Shown here: in pieces, positions 27,697 to 39,200 of the stretch
How the letters are laid out: each line of letters opens with the position of its first letter
Numbering within the stretch: position 1 is the first letter of the stretch
NCBI GenBank assembly: GCA_037039685.1
Contig: JAWNGF010000001.1
Location: forward strand, 3,968,001 to 4,032,000
Source: Ceratobasidium sp. AG-K
Lineage: Eukaryota; Basidiomycota; Agaricomycetes; Cantharellales; Ceratobasidiaceae
Length of the DNA: 64,000 nucleotides
Direction: 5' to 3'
Made by a program: the position numbers and the translations under genes
The notes under the pieces: generated by a model
Database searches by the model: none
The model's input: the letters and a program-made list of their open reading frames with translations, nothing else
What the model was told of the DNA's origin: nothing

Positions 27697-27715
27697 TCGC
27701 CGAGCGTCCTCCGAG

Positions 27716-28125
27716 ATGAGCGACGACTCTCCAGAGGTTGCATGTGGTGCAGTGGCAAGCGGTAGTCTCGGAGAAACCACCGTACTCCATCCACGCCCGC
27801 CCGAGACCATCTTCTTTCATTATGCAGGGGCGTTTCAGCTCGAGGGAACTGTGAACTCAAAAGCACGGAGTAATGAATCGGCCTCCGACGAGGCCTTGTG
27901 GTGAGCGGACCGGACTGATGAACATATGGGTCTATCGCCTTTGTGTGTCCACACACCCCGATACTCGAAGTGCATTGGCGAACTCTTCTTGTGCGCTTTC
28001 TTTTCAGGCTTCTGTCTTCTCCAAGATGTCTATACTTGGGCACGTTGGCTTGCATCATACCATATCTCCACCGTGTGACATCACCAGTCCAGCCCGTGCG
28101 TCGCACGTTCCAACAAAAAGAGTAA
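27716..28125 (+). CDS. small hypothetical protein, two exons
   Basis: Starts MSDDSPEVACGAVASG and reads 62 residues to DEAL. A donor GTGAGC near 27902 and an acceptor TTTTCAG near 28008 join in frame to an exon encoding a short hydrophobic patch (CLYLGTLACIIPYL) and a basic end FQQKE. The total is about 100 residues. No family recognised. It shares a very short divergent promoter with NUF2, which argues for transcription, but the coding call is weak; the second exon could be chance. Confidence 0.35.
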
Positions 28126-28416
28126 CCGTTGTGGGGTAGAGGCTGTGAAATACGCTCGACCAGTCGCTGAGCAGCGATACCGATATCCCCGTAGGACATA
28201 AAATAGTGATATCAGTCCCGACGGACGTGCGTGTGTAAAGGGTGAGAATCTCCGGGGTGACACAATCGTTGGCAAATGAATTTGCAGCGAGAAGAGCATA
28301 CGGGCCGACAGGACTGGAATTCGCCTAGCCAATTCCCGTCGCTATTCCAGTTTGTATTCCAGTTTATGGGAGTTGGAGCCGGTTGATAATCTTGACCCGA
28401 CCTCTCGCACGACCGG

Positions 28417-28423
28417 TATAAAA
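28417..28423 (+). promoter_or_regulatory. TATA box of the galactose-1-phosphate uridylyltransferase gene
   Basis: TATAAAA sits 113-119 bp upstream of the ATG at 28536. An ATG overlaps the box and leads to a good splice donor that could also join in frame, but a start inside the TATA box is unlikely. Confidence 0.5.
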
Positions 28424-28535
28424 TGTCTATCGCAGGTGAGTATCCACCTCGAGATACCTCCCGCGCCATATACCGCTCTTTGAGCCTTTCCCTGCGATTT
28501 GATCAAACGCTATCCTTTCCATTTTCGTGAGACTA

Positions 28536-30037
28536 ATGCTCGAGACCGTCACAGTTCCGCCTCACGCTATGGAATTTGATCCTACCACCCACCCTCACCG
28601 GCGCTGTAAGTTAAAGATCTGACCTAGATTCCATTCTCTAAAACTGCCGTAGATAACCCCCTCGCCAACGAACACGTTCTTGTGTCACCTCACCGAACCA
28701 AGCGACCTTGGCAGGGACAAACAGAGCCCCCGTCAACCCAAACTCTTCCACAATACGACCCAAAATGTTACCTCTGCCCAGGAAACAAACGATCCAACGG
28801 TGATGTCAATGACACGTACGACCATACGTACGTTTTCCCAAACGACTTTCCCGCACTATTGGGGCCGCCGGCGCCCATCCCCCCTCCAGCGCCACACCCC
28901 TTGCTCTCGACCCAGCCCGTGCAAGGCCGCTGCGACGTGTTGGTTTTCCACCCTCGTCACGATCTCACGCTTGCGAGGCTGTCCGTTCCAGACATTGAGC
29001 GCGTGATTGAGGAATGGACGGCCGTGTATGAGCAAAGGGGTCGTGAAAAGGGCATCAATTATGTACAAATCTTTGAGGTAAGCTCCATCATTCATTTCAG
29101 TCGGTGCGACTAACGACCGCACCAGAACAAAGGCGCCATGATGGGATGTTCTAATCCGCACCCACACGGCCAAGTTTGGTCTCTGTCCACGACTCCGCAA
29201 CTTCCCGCACGCGAGCTCGCCTCGCTGAGGGAATATGCCGCGGGCGCTCACCCCTCCTCGTCTCCTGGCGACAAGATCTCTGCTGCTCCAAAGGGACCGG
29301 GAGGCAAACCATGCCTTCTTTGCGAATACGCCCACTTTGAAGTCCATGGTGCGGCACCAGACAACAGCCGAGTGGTGGCCAAGAACAATACCTGGGTCGC
29401 CCTTGTGCCCTTCTGGGCGGTATGGCCGTTTGAGATATTGCGTAAGTGGTTCTTTGAGCCGTTCGCCCCTCTCGGGGATCATTATCTTCGGAGAAACTTG
29501 GCTTTACTGACCCGTTTGTCCTCCCCCCCGGACTTCAGTCTTACCACACTCGCGACACATCCCCTCGCTCATCGACCTCACCCCAACCGAACATCGCGAA
29601 TTGGCAGAGATCATGTCCACAATCTCGGTCAAGTACGATAACCTATTCCTTACGTCCTTTGCGTACTCGATGGGGCTGCATCAGCGACCCGTACCCAAAC
29701 CTCTCCGTCCCATGACTAATGGCGTGGCTGTCAACGGACATTCGCATCTAAACGGGAACGGAAACGGGCATATCAACGGGCATTCGCCTGAAGAAGAGGA
29801 CGAGGACGACGTCGCGCACATGCACTTCCACTTCTCGCCCCCTCTTCTCCGGAGCGCCAGCGTCCGAAAGTTCCTAGTGGGGTATGTACAAAACTTCCAC
29901 CGGTCGTATCTATTTCTGACTTGCCTAGCTTTGAGCTCATGGGAGAACCTCAACGTGATTTAACTTCGGAGCAGGCGGCAGCACGGCTTCGCGACTGCTC
30001 AGAAGTACACTATCTTTCGGAACAATCTCAGTCTTGA
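28536..30037 (+). CDS. GAL7: Galactose-1-phosphate uridylyltransferase
   Basis: Leloir pathway enzyme in the cytosol: swaps UDP between UDP-glucose and galactose-1-phosphate. Visible in order: MEFDPTTHPHRR, YNPLANEHVLVSPHR, the metal-binding CYLCPGN, the FPNDFPAL strand, GRCDVLVFHPRHDLTLARL, NKGAMMGCSNPHPHGQVW with the catalytic HPH (the second His is uridylylated), PCLLCEYA, then WPFEIL, LPHSRHIPSL, YDNLFLTSFAYSMG and HMHFHFSPPLLRS. The C terminus has KFLVGFELMGEPQRDLT. Four introns join in frame. One oddity is a low-complexity Asn/Gly/His insertion and an acidic run between SMGLHQRP and HMHFHF. No GAL1 or GAL10 neighbour is present, unlike yeasts. Confidence 0.93.
29712..29790 (+). repeat. 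Asn/Gly/His-rich low-complexity insert in GalT
   Basis: Encodes NGVAVNGHSHLNGNGNGHING, continuing HS and then a Glu/Asp run. It sits just before the conserved HMHFHFSPP strand. Confidence 0.7.
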
Positions 30038-32030
30038 TGTTGAATAGATGAATTCGGTGCTTTTGATAGACTTTTGTTGAATTAATGTATATATATCCTG
30101 TAACGGTCTCAATGCCCAAAAAGGAAACTTATTGTGCATATAGTCGGTTCTGATTCGCTTCTCATCAACTTCGAATGCGTCCACAATCTTCTCGCATCCG
30201 TGACGTTTTCATGGCAAATATGATGCTGGCCGAAATGCCGAAGCAATGCCCCATAACGGGACCGCATTCGACGGATATTACGGTCCCCCAACGAGCGCAT
30301 ACCTACGACATGCGCAACCTCGACCACCGCACTTATCCCTATCGCGTGCTCAACCCCACAGTTCTCGAAGCCCTTGCTGCTCCCAGAATGAAACAACGGT
30401 GTCTACATAACGGTTCCGGGCATTGTAAGGTCTAGAATCTAGCATCCCCAAAAACTAGGAACTGAATACGATCGTCAAAATCCAGATGAGCGAGAACTGA
30501 ATAGGGGGCAAGGGGAGAACGATGAGAGAAGATACCCTGTTCTGGTCAAGAGCTCGATATCTGTCCGTGTCAGACCGTTTACGTGCAAGCTCTAGAACGC
30601 ATGCCCGGGAAACGTACGTGCAAGGCGACAGTCTTAACCGGGCATGATATCAGCTGCACGACACAATTTACACATCTGCTCGTCCTAGATCGCAAGCCTG
30701 CACGCATCAATATTCCGAAGCATTTCCTAAACCAAACTTAGAGAGACCATTCGATCGTGCTAGACAATTCGCGCAAAAACCGCAGGTGCCACGCGTCAAA
30801 TGCATAAAAGCAAGCGAAAAACACGTTCGACGTCATTGGCTGCCCGAACCGAACACGACTCTGAAAATCCCCACTAAAACATAAATAAATGACCGGTGCC
30901 GCAAAGGCAGATCTAGTGGCGACGAGATTAGACTCGGGAGCACAAGGAATGTGGCAAGTGATCGTAGACAGGCGTGGAGGACCCTGCGCCACTAGGCCAA
31001 TCCCAAGTTATCCAAGTGCGAATGGACGTACGCGCAGGTGGTCAAGAGCGCGCGCTCGGTCTTGCATCTCGAGTGCCGTTTCGGTGAGGTGGCTCCATCT
31101 TAAACCCCTGCCTCATGAATGGAGCTAGCCGCAGGCGCTCGCAGGATGGCAGCATCAAGGCCTCTGAACGTGTTTGACCCATTGCCCTTGTGTGATGTCA
31201 CCGTACAAAGGCGAGCGACGGCTTGATTCCGTGCATAGTGGCCGTGGGTGCCCACGAGGCTGCCTCGGGAGGTCTTTGTCTGGCGCCACTAATCAGAATA
31301 TTTACACCCGTGAATCCCACAATCCCGACACCGAGTCCAGAATCCCGTGCGAGATCGAGGATATCCTTGGGTCAAGGGGATCCGCTTGCTATCGGGTGAC
31401 TCGGACAAGACGGGATCGGGAGCAAACCCGGTCCAGAGCGTGTTCGATGGGGGGACAACACTCGATATTGAGGGCACATTTTATCATGGTCTATATTCAC
31501 TCAAGTGGGATCAGGCGGGCTATTGGTTATTCGTTTGAATTTCATACCGAGGCGGCCCCGGGTTTGGGTATGCGGGTCTCGAGAGTTGCGCTAGCGCAAG
31601 GGGTTGGATAAACGATTAGTGCGACGGTCGTCTCCAAACGCGACGGTCTAATCAGTCGACGCGAACCCTGAGGTTCACCCGAGCAGGGCAAATGCAAGCG
31701 AACAACGTCTAACGCATCTCCGCTATCCGAGTAAAACTGATCGTGATATGGCATACGTACTACATAAAACGCCAGACTATATAAAAAAGAAAAGAGTTCA
31801 CCAAGGCGCGTTGGTTGGAAAAAAAGTTGCGGTAGTTATACAAATGATGACAATCAGAGAAACATGGGACAGAGGAGACAGAGACGTGAATAAAGCTAAA
31901 TCCTAAGTTAGGTGACGCGAGAATAATCGAACATCAGAAATACAGTTGCCAGAACCTTGACATAAGTGGCTCGAGTTTTTAGGCATACCAGCCGGACACG
32001 GCTGAGGGAATAAACAAAGAGAGGGCCAAC
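30038..32030. other. gene-poor region, about 2 kb
   Basis: The longest stretch without a supported gene. Open frames such as 30175-30435 and 31174-31611 have no family features, and a peptide at about 31440-31538 (reading FDGGTTLDIEGTFYHG) is too short to judge. I see no terminal repeats, integrase or transposase motifs. Confidence 0.4.
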
Positions 32031-33520
32031 TCAGTTGGACTGGATCTGCACGTTGCTGGCATGATGCGAGTGGTGATACTGGTGGTGTTGAGCCACCATG
32101 GTGTCGTCTCGATGTACCATCTTTCCTTGGGTGCGAACCGACGAGTACTGCATGGGGATGGTGCCGTTCATCTGGTGCTGGGAGTGCTGTGTGGGGTATG
32201 AATTGATCGACGAGGAACCGGAGGAATAGTGGTCTGGAACCATGCGATTCATGTACGCGTCGTTTTGGTCGCTTATCTGGTGCTGCTGGGGCTGGTGCGA
32301 CTGTTGGACGTGCTGGGGATAGTACGAGTTGTCGTAGCTCGAGGACTGTTGATAGGAGTTGTAGCCAGAGTAGTACTGCTCCTGGTGCACGTCGGCCATG
32401 TGTCCGTCCGAGTAAGAGCGCTGGTGTTGCGCCTGGTGGACCTGGTGTTGCGGTTGGTTCTGGGCCTGATGCTGCGGTTGGTGCTGCACCTGATGCTGGG
32501 CCTGGAGTTGTGGCTGGACCTGATGCGGTGGCTGGACCTGGTGTTGCGGCTGGTGCTGGTGCGTCTGGGGATGTTGGGGGTAATATTGGCCGACGGTGCG
32601 CACCGCAGAAGTCTCATACTCGTGGCCGTCCGATTGGGACTGATAAGATACATCGTGATGAGCCGACTGGATCAGTGCGTGTCGATGAGATGAATTGTCT
32701 GTATAAGCAGGGGCCGAGTACTGTCGCTCACGGCCGGGCGAGTGTTCTGGCGAGGGATACTGCAGACGCACGGGCGAGCGGTCCTGGACATGGTCCATCT
32801 GGCGGTAGTCCTGGGAGGTCGAGGGATATTGGGGACGTGCGGAAGCCTGCTGCAGATGATCATAACGTGTATAGTATTCTTCGGACTGATGAAAAGTCGC
32901 GTGTGAGGGCTCGTGCATCGAGGCAAAGGACTGGGGCGGGGTCTGTGCGTGCATGGCCGGATAGTAGGTGCTCGACTGCTGCTGCAGCGGCATTGGCTGG
33001 TCGATGGGAATTAAACTGGCCGACGACAGATCAATGTCGCTGATGCTCGACACACGCGACATGCGCTTGGGCGACGCCATGCGCTGGAGGTCGTTGAGCA
33101 TGCCTGGACAAACATCAGCCACGCCCGACAGCGCAGACACAGATGATTCACCGTCTCGTTTCTTGTACGGCCCGCGCTTGACACTGCGTTGGATTAGCTC
33201 AGCCCAGGTGATTGCCACCCTGCTCACCCCTTCTTGCGCTCTTTGCGCTGGCTGTCGCGGCAGGTGTCGGCCATCCCGTACTTGATGCAGCGCTCACAGG
33301 GCCGCCCCACGTCGCAGCGCTTGCAGGCCCTCTGGCACGCTGAGCAGGCGTTCTTCACCTGCTTGCGCTTGGGCCGGACAGTCCCGACGAGGTGCGGGCT
33401 GGCGGCAACCGGCGAGTCGTAGGGCACGTGGTAGAGCGACGGATGCGACGTCGCAGGCAGGTCCATGTCGTACATCGTGTGTGTCGGCGGCGAGTTGAGC
33501 GAGACGGAGCTGGAGGGCAT
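32031..33520 (-). CDS. Zn2Cys6 transcription factor with Gln/His-rich tail
   Basis: Nuclear DNA-binding regulator. Residues 55-85 form the zinc cluster CSACQRACKRC...CERCIKYG...C with the six spaced Cys, followed by the basic linker DSQRKERKKGVKRGPYKKR, a conserved fungal subtype. A single intron (GTGAGC...CGCAG, about 33183-33227) interrupts the linker and joins in frame. The remaining 400 residues are disordered: HQPQHQ-type repeats, many Tyr/Gln, and no middle homology region seen. Total about 480 residues. Targets unknown; the neighbouring AN1 protein and the gene-poor region give no clue. Confidence 0.88.
32430..32592 (-). repeat. Gln/His/Pro repeat tract in the Zn2Cys6 factor
   Basis: Repeated units of the form HQ(P/V/A)Q encode some 50 residues that are mainly Gln, His, Pro and Val. 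The codons vary, so this is protein-level repetition rather than a fresh microsatellite. Confidence 0.75.
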
Positions 33521-34140
33521 CGTAATTAGCGCTCAGGGCAGTCTGGACGGCGGTGGGGGTCGTCTGCGGCTGTTATATCTCCTCCGTCACTGGTTTCCCG
33601 ACAGGGTCCAGCCAATTTCCATCAAACCCACATCCTGGCCTCGATTCACGCTGCAACACAGCTCCCCCTATTGCAGCCTCGATGAAGAGACATGTCGCTC
33701 CGATGTCTCGTTTCCTGAGATCGGCCCGGCCACCGTCGAACCGAACAGCTCTATCCGTCTTTGGGGTGTTTCTTGCCCTCTTCGTCACACTTCCCCACGA
33801 TTCTGGCGCCACTCGACCCAAGCTCTCGATTCACCCCATCTGCATCTATGCGTAATACACCATCACTTATTTGTCGCCAACAACCTCGATAAACACATTT
33901 CCCCAGTTTTCATTTATCCCAATTTGACCAATTGCACCTCGTCTCCGTCTTGCACTTGTCCCCCCAACTCTAGATCGTTCCTCAACTCATCAGTTTCACG
34001 CACAAACCCCATCTACAGGCCAAATTACTACACGCAAAACAATCCACAAAAGCGCTCACCGCCCGTCCGTCTGCACGCGACACTTGGAGCGCATTTGCCG
34101 CAAGATCTACAGCGCGTCCCGTAATCGCACTCTATTGCGG
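33521..34140. other. promoter and 5' leader region of the Zn2Cys6 gene
   Basis: About 620 bp, pyrimidine-rich on the plus strand. A 219-residue plus-strand frame crossing it has biased low-complexity composition and overlaps the zinc-cluster exon antisense; I do not regard it as a gene. Confidence 0.35.
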
Positions 34141-34784
34141 TTAGCCTCGCTCACGGAATGGTGTTCCGCTTACTCTAACAAACCACAAAACTTGATTTTT
34201 GTTTTCGGCTAGTACTCGTAGATGGATCTTGTTTTCTGCTTGCACCGACCCTCGTGCGTGCGCAGGATCTGCCGCCACGGCCTTGTGCTTCATCCGCATC
34301 AGCTCGATCGCACGCAACTTGGCCGCTTTCGCAGGGTCGATCGGTTTGGCTCGCGGGGTCGACCCACTCGCCTTTTTGACATCGGGAAACAACTTGCTCA
34401 ACAGCGCCTGGGCTTCGGCCTTCTTGTCTTTGGGTTCCACAGGGGCAATGGGCACACACGCATGCGATTCGCCGTACCGATGTCTACACAACTCGTCACA
34501 CGCACTCGACGCAAACTCGCCACTTACGCGACACAATACACCCCATGGCATGCCTCGCACCTCGTCCCCTCGAGTGCAGCCTTTGTACAGCCTTGCAGCG
34601 CACACTCGACCCGCTCTACCATTGTCGAGGGCACAGATTCAATCGGGACGGGACATCCATGCTGGTCGCGCTGCGCGTGCAACTTGCAATACAACACCTG
34701 GCACGATGGACACTTGATCGGTAAGAGGTCAAAGATCTGGCATGTCTCGAGTGCACAATGGGCGCCTTTTTCTGGTAAATCCAT
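34141..34784 (-). CDS. AN1-type zinc-finger protein (ZFAND1-like)
   Basis: Probable adaptor of the ubiquitin/proteasome stress response. Two AN1 fingers occur: CALETCQIFDLLPIKCPSC with CKLHAQRDQHGCP, and CALQGCTKAALEGTRCEAC followed, after an intron, by HRYGESHACVP. The intron (GTAAGT...TGTAG) restores the Cys/His pattern of the second finger. The rest is a basic Ala/Lys-rich helix region (KAEAQALLSKLF, IDPAKAAKLRAIELMRMKHKA) and ENKIHLRV near the end. About 195 residues. The last few residues past NQVLWFVR could be altered by a possible donor GTAAGC. Family call firm; orthology to ZFAND1 (yeast Cuz1) inferred from the two-finger order. Confidence 0.8.
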
Positions 34785-35167
34785 GCTACTAGGACAAAAA
34801 GGTCAAGTACAGAGTGAAAAGGCGCACGCGTGCACGTGCATGGACAAGTTAAAAGCCAATCTCAGTAAACCACCTGGACGTAAGCTCAAGACATAATATG
34901 CGCCGTTTTGGTAATATATCGAGGACGATGCAGGTTCGATCAAACAAGGTTTTCATGCGCTCACCACTCTGGTGGTTCGGGAAACTAGAGCCATTCCAGA
35001 AACAGGGGACCGACACGAGGCGACTTATAGGACCAGGACGCGAGGGCAAATGAACCACCCTCTTCTACTGCCTTCACTTGGATTTTAAGCGTTTGACTTT
35101 TCGAGGTGCTGTTTCAAATTCATTCATTCTGGCGCCATGTAAGAGGCAGGCGTATTGAAAATGCACA
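34785..35167. other. intergenic, 383 bp
   Basis: A gCACGTGc E-box lies near 34834; otherwise nothing recognised. Confidence 0.3.
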
Positions 35168-36030
35168 ATGAATTCAATCGTCAACGCTTGCGACTCCTTG
35201 TACGGTTCCTCCGAGCCTATATCAGTCTCTTATCCAGATGATCACGCATACGATTTCATCCGTAGATCGCCCACCTACCCCGCAATCTTGGACACCATCC
35301 AGTGGCACAGGACTCGACGCATGGCCGATACGCAACGAAATAGCCTCCCAGAACATGCACTCGCTCACGCGGCCGACCTCGCTATGGAAACCGACGCACA
35401 GATCCCTGGACTATGCATAGGGTATTAGCCTGCCGTCTATATTTCAGCACGGCCGAAACCACCTAGCCCCTATATGTTATTCATTCGTCCTAATGAGGTC
35501 ATTGTCGCTTGTCCACGCATATGCCTGGAGTGTACAAGCCTAATCCCTTTCATAAGCGCGGCTTCATTTCAGGATCTTCAACACGTGCATATACCGATCC
35601 CTCATTGAAAAACTACCAGGAGGCGAGGTCACAAAGGCTTTGCTCAAGGAGATACCCGAGCGCATGATCGGACGTTCCGGCGTACGCGTGTCGAAAAAAA
35701 TCGACGACATAGATCGCCCGCGCATATACAATCCTAGGACCGCCACTCGCTTCAACACGACAATATCCGTGTCAACACCGTTAGGGATTTTGTTCTGCTC
35801 GGGGGCTTTTCCTCAGGGTGCGGGATGATGCGAGCCGCCTGCCGCCTGGTTCCTTTTTCTTTTACGTTGAGCTTGTGCTGTACTGTTGCGAGTTTCTCCA
35901 TACGGATGAAGGAAAGTTCACGCGGCTGGTCAGAGGGCTCGCGCCGTTCGGAGCCAAGGTTCAGTGGGCAGGCACAGCAGATGCGTTTCGAAGTAGTTGG
36001 AATGGGCCTGAGCAATCGTTGCACACTTAG
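35168..36030 (+). CDS. hypothetical protein, probably two or three exons, frame uncertain
   Basis: Exon 1 begins MNSIVNACDSLYGSSEP and ends CIG. A GTATTA donor near 35421 and a TTTCAG acceptor near 35572 join in frame to RSLIEKLPGGEVTKALLKEI and RVSKKIDDIDRPRIYNP. The frame then breaks near GGG at 35816-35818. Removing one G continues into RLPPGSFFFYVELVLYCCEF, then LHTDEGKFTRLV and VQWAGTADAFRSSW, with a stop at 36028-36030. The composition on both sides is protein-like and continuous, so I believe in the gene, but I recognise no domain. It may be a lineage-specific family or a decaying copy. Confidence 0.42.
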
Positions 36031-36270
36031 GTGATAAACTTCATCGCCGATAAACACTGGGCTACACGGCATCGAGTCTACGTGTCCAGTCGTGCCAGAC
36101 GGGACACGCGCTGGTGCTCCAGGCGCCACTAGCTCACGGTCATTCAATCATGTACTATACACTATTTTCATTCATTTTGAACATTATAAGTGTGAGGGGT
36201 AAGATGTGTGTACAGTGGTGTGCAATGAGTGGGGGTCTTCTCTCCAAACAAGTCATATTCAGTCACGGCT

Positions 36271-39200
36271 CTAGATCAACGAGCGTAGCATCCCTTTGCC
36301 CCAGCCCTCAAATACGTTCTTCTGTGCTGTGGTAGTATTCTTGGCGACCGTATTCAAGAAGGCCGGAGTAAGCTAGGGATGGGTCAGTCACAGCGGATCA
36401 AGAGCCAACGGATAGCACTGACCCCAGTGAATTCCTGGAGATCCGTGCAAGCCTCGACAAAAGCTTGTTGCTTTGCTTCTGACCCCGCGTCTTCACCATG
36501 TGCTATCATCGCCGCGGCTAGATCCTTTAGAGCCTTGCTAGCTCGCGGACGCACTCCTTTGATGCCTTGAGCAACCTGGATAAACACGGATGTGAATCAG
36601 GCACGTTCTCAGTGGCGCTCAAATGAACGCCGGCACACAACGCACCGGTTCTTTTTTGGCCTTGCCTGTAGTTGGGACCTTGAACTGTGCACTCTGGATC
36701 TCGAAAAGGACCAACGCCTCTTGCGCGAGTCCAGAGATGTGAAGCAAGTCCCAAGGCAGGATCGACTCGTCTTTCGAAAGCTCGGTAAACTTCTTGTACA
36801 GCCCTGGTCCAAGAGCATCAGCATACGTAAAGAACTGAGCGCATATGCCCACCTTCAAAGTAATCAATCACTGCGTTTGCCAGTGCGGGCACGTCGGCAG
36901 TGGTCTTGACCGCTTCTGACGTGCCGTTCCCATTAGTCTTTCCGGCATCTGCATCAGCCTTGTCCTTCTCGGTCGAAGCCTTAGGCACTTCGCGAATTAC
37001 TAGCCACTCGTTCAAGTTGTCAGTAAACTTGCGGAATTCCACTTCAAGGGACGTCAACTGGGTGGCGCCACGTACATGTTAGCAACCTAATTGATTGAAT
37101 GCATTAAAGCTTACCTGCGACTCGTCGTCAAAGTTGTATTCACGACCAGTAAAGTGACCAGGACCCAACGAATCTTCTAGAGACCGGATATAGATTTGAA
37201 GGAATACAGTAAGCCAAGACAGCTATTGCGCCCGGAGTTAGCTCCATTCACAGCGAAACACGCGCGCTTACTCCTGGCGAAGGACCCATGGAGGTCTGGT
37301 CCACCATGCTTTGCCCCCGAGGTTGGTAGTTGGGAATTACATTAGTATCACGGTTATCATGATGGGCTGAATAGAAACGTTAGGCTGAAGCTAAAGCGGG
37401 TGTCACCGACGCACCTCGGACAATGGTCAATTGTAAATCCTGAAGTTCAAGGACAAGGCTTTCCGCTGCCTGAGCCTCAAAACCGAGACGCATCCTCGTG
37501 TGTTCCATCTTGGTGAGATCGCGCTGAAGCGAGCATTCCAGTTTTTCCTCAAACTCGACAAAGTTGGGAATCTAGGTGGCGTTTAGCCATCAAATTTGCC
37601 GCATATAGGCTGGAGCCGTACCTGGGCAAACTTTTCCTGAACGAATGAGCGTGCGACCATCTCCGGGGTTTCTTGCACGTTGGATGTATAGATCTGGCTA
37701 CTTTCGATGCACTCGCCAACCAGTTCGCTTTCCCCCGCTAGGCAAAATGTCGATGCGCGGGCAAGAACAAGGTGTGAGAGTGAATCGGCCTGCATCTGCT
37801 TCACCCTGAGCCCCCTGTAGTGTTCGTGAGCTAACGTTGGAGCACCTTTTGGAAACCTTTAGCCAAGTAGAGTTTCGGAACCAAAAGACTGACCGATCAG
37901 CCTGTAGATTCTTATGAGCAAGATGCGGAATCGATAATTGAATTGGCTCTGCGATAAACCATATTCCAGCACGGCGACAGCCTGGGTGAGGTACGATATT
38001 TTGCCTACGAAGCAATAAGTCGCTGGTATTATTCAAATGGGTCATACTTACCCGAACCAGCGTATGCAGAGATGAGGGCAGACGCGGCTAGGATCGCAAA
38101 GTCATCACGCGCTTGCACCTCGGTTGGTGGGTAATTGGCGACTGCGAGGCATGTTAGCAAATGATATCATACGCCACTTGATGAACAGGTGTACACAATG
38201 GGGCAGCATCGATATAGGCCTTGAGGTACTTGCGCGACGCGGCCACCTCGTCTTCAGGAGAGATCTTTTTAACCGTGGGTTTCCCAGTACGCAACAGCTT
38301 CGCCACATTGACCCCTCTCCTTACCCCATCGAGGGTTGTCTGTAGAGATAGCCGTTATGTGTCGGAGACGAAACCCGTTCTGAAGGTGCTTACAAAGTCC
38401 TCAGTTTGACTTTCCAAATACTCGATCCACTTGGCTAGTTCGGGCCCATCTTCCGGCAGGGTCGCAATGAATTCGGCAAGGTCATCATAACAGCACGCTT
38501 TGTTACCAATTTTTTCAAAATATTTCGAAAAATGTGAACACAAGGCGTTGGGGTCCACCGAAGCTTATCCATATAGTGCGGGAGTAAGCATAAGAAGGGG
38601 ATCAGGAATGGGTAGTGGCGTACCGATCTCAACACCAGCTTTCCTCCTCTGGACTTCGAGATCGATAAGTGCTAACGGGGCTGCGCGCTCGTCGGCCCCT
38701 TCCTTCTCAGAAATTTTCGTGAGAATGTCGACAACCTCTGCATACAAATCATCAGAGTTGGGCACCGGCTTGGGTTCCGTCTCTCCCTCGGCAGCTGGTG
38801 GAAGAACCAGTGTTTCTCCAGCCTTTTGCTTTTTGATGATAGCGAGAGTGGTTTCAATGAGCGTGCCAAAATAGGTATAGTTTCGTTCGCTATAGTAAGG
38901 TAAGTATATGCATCCTTACAAGACAACAGGAGACTTGCCTGGCCTCTAGTCGCGTTTTGCAAAGCTCCCGTTCTTCCACGTATCTCTCCGCGAGAAGCAT
39001 TGCCTCTTTGCGCAGCTCTTCACAAATCAAGCTACTCTGAATAACTTGCTGGGAGTTGACAATTAGTTCCAGGGCCTTGTTAAAACGATTTACGCCCTGT
39101 TCAGGACCAGTAGCGCCTACACGATAGTGTGAGTAAATTGGTCGCTTATAAGCTAGTATACTTACCATCTTCTTTCTCAAGCTTTCCCAGATCAATAAGG

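Noticed and set aside
28423..28434. Alternative GalT start with a first exon MSIA
   Set aside because: The ATG overlaps the TATA box and would need a long intron; the ATG at 28536 is better placed.
28536..30037. A galactose gene cluster around GalT
   Set aside because: Neighbours are NUF2, a small unknown and a zinc-cluster factor; no galactokinase or epimerase is present.
31174..31611. 145-residue open frame in the gene-poor region
   Set aside because: Random composition, no splice signals, no family features.
33465..34124. 219-residue plus-strand open frame
   Set aside because: Overlaps the zinc-cluster exon antisense and reads through pyrimidine-rich leader sequence.
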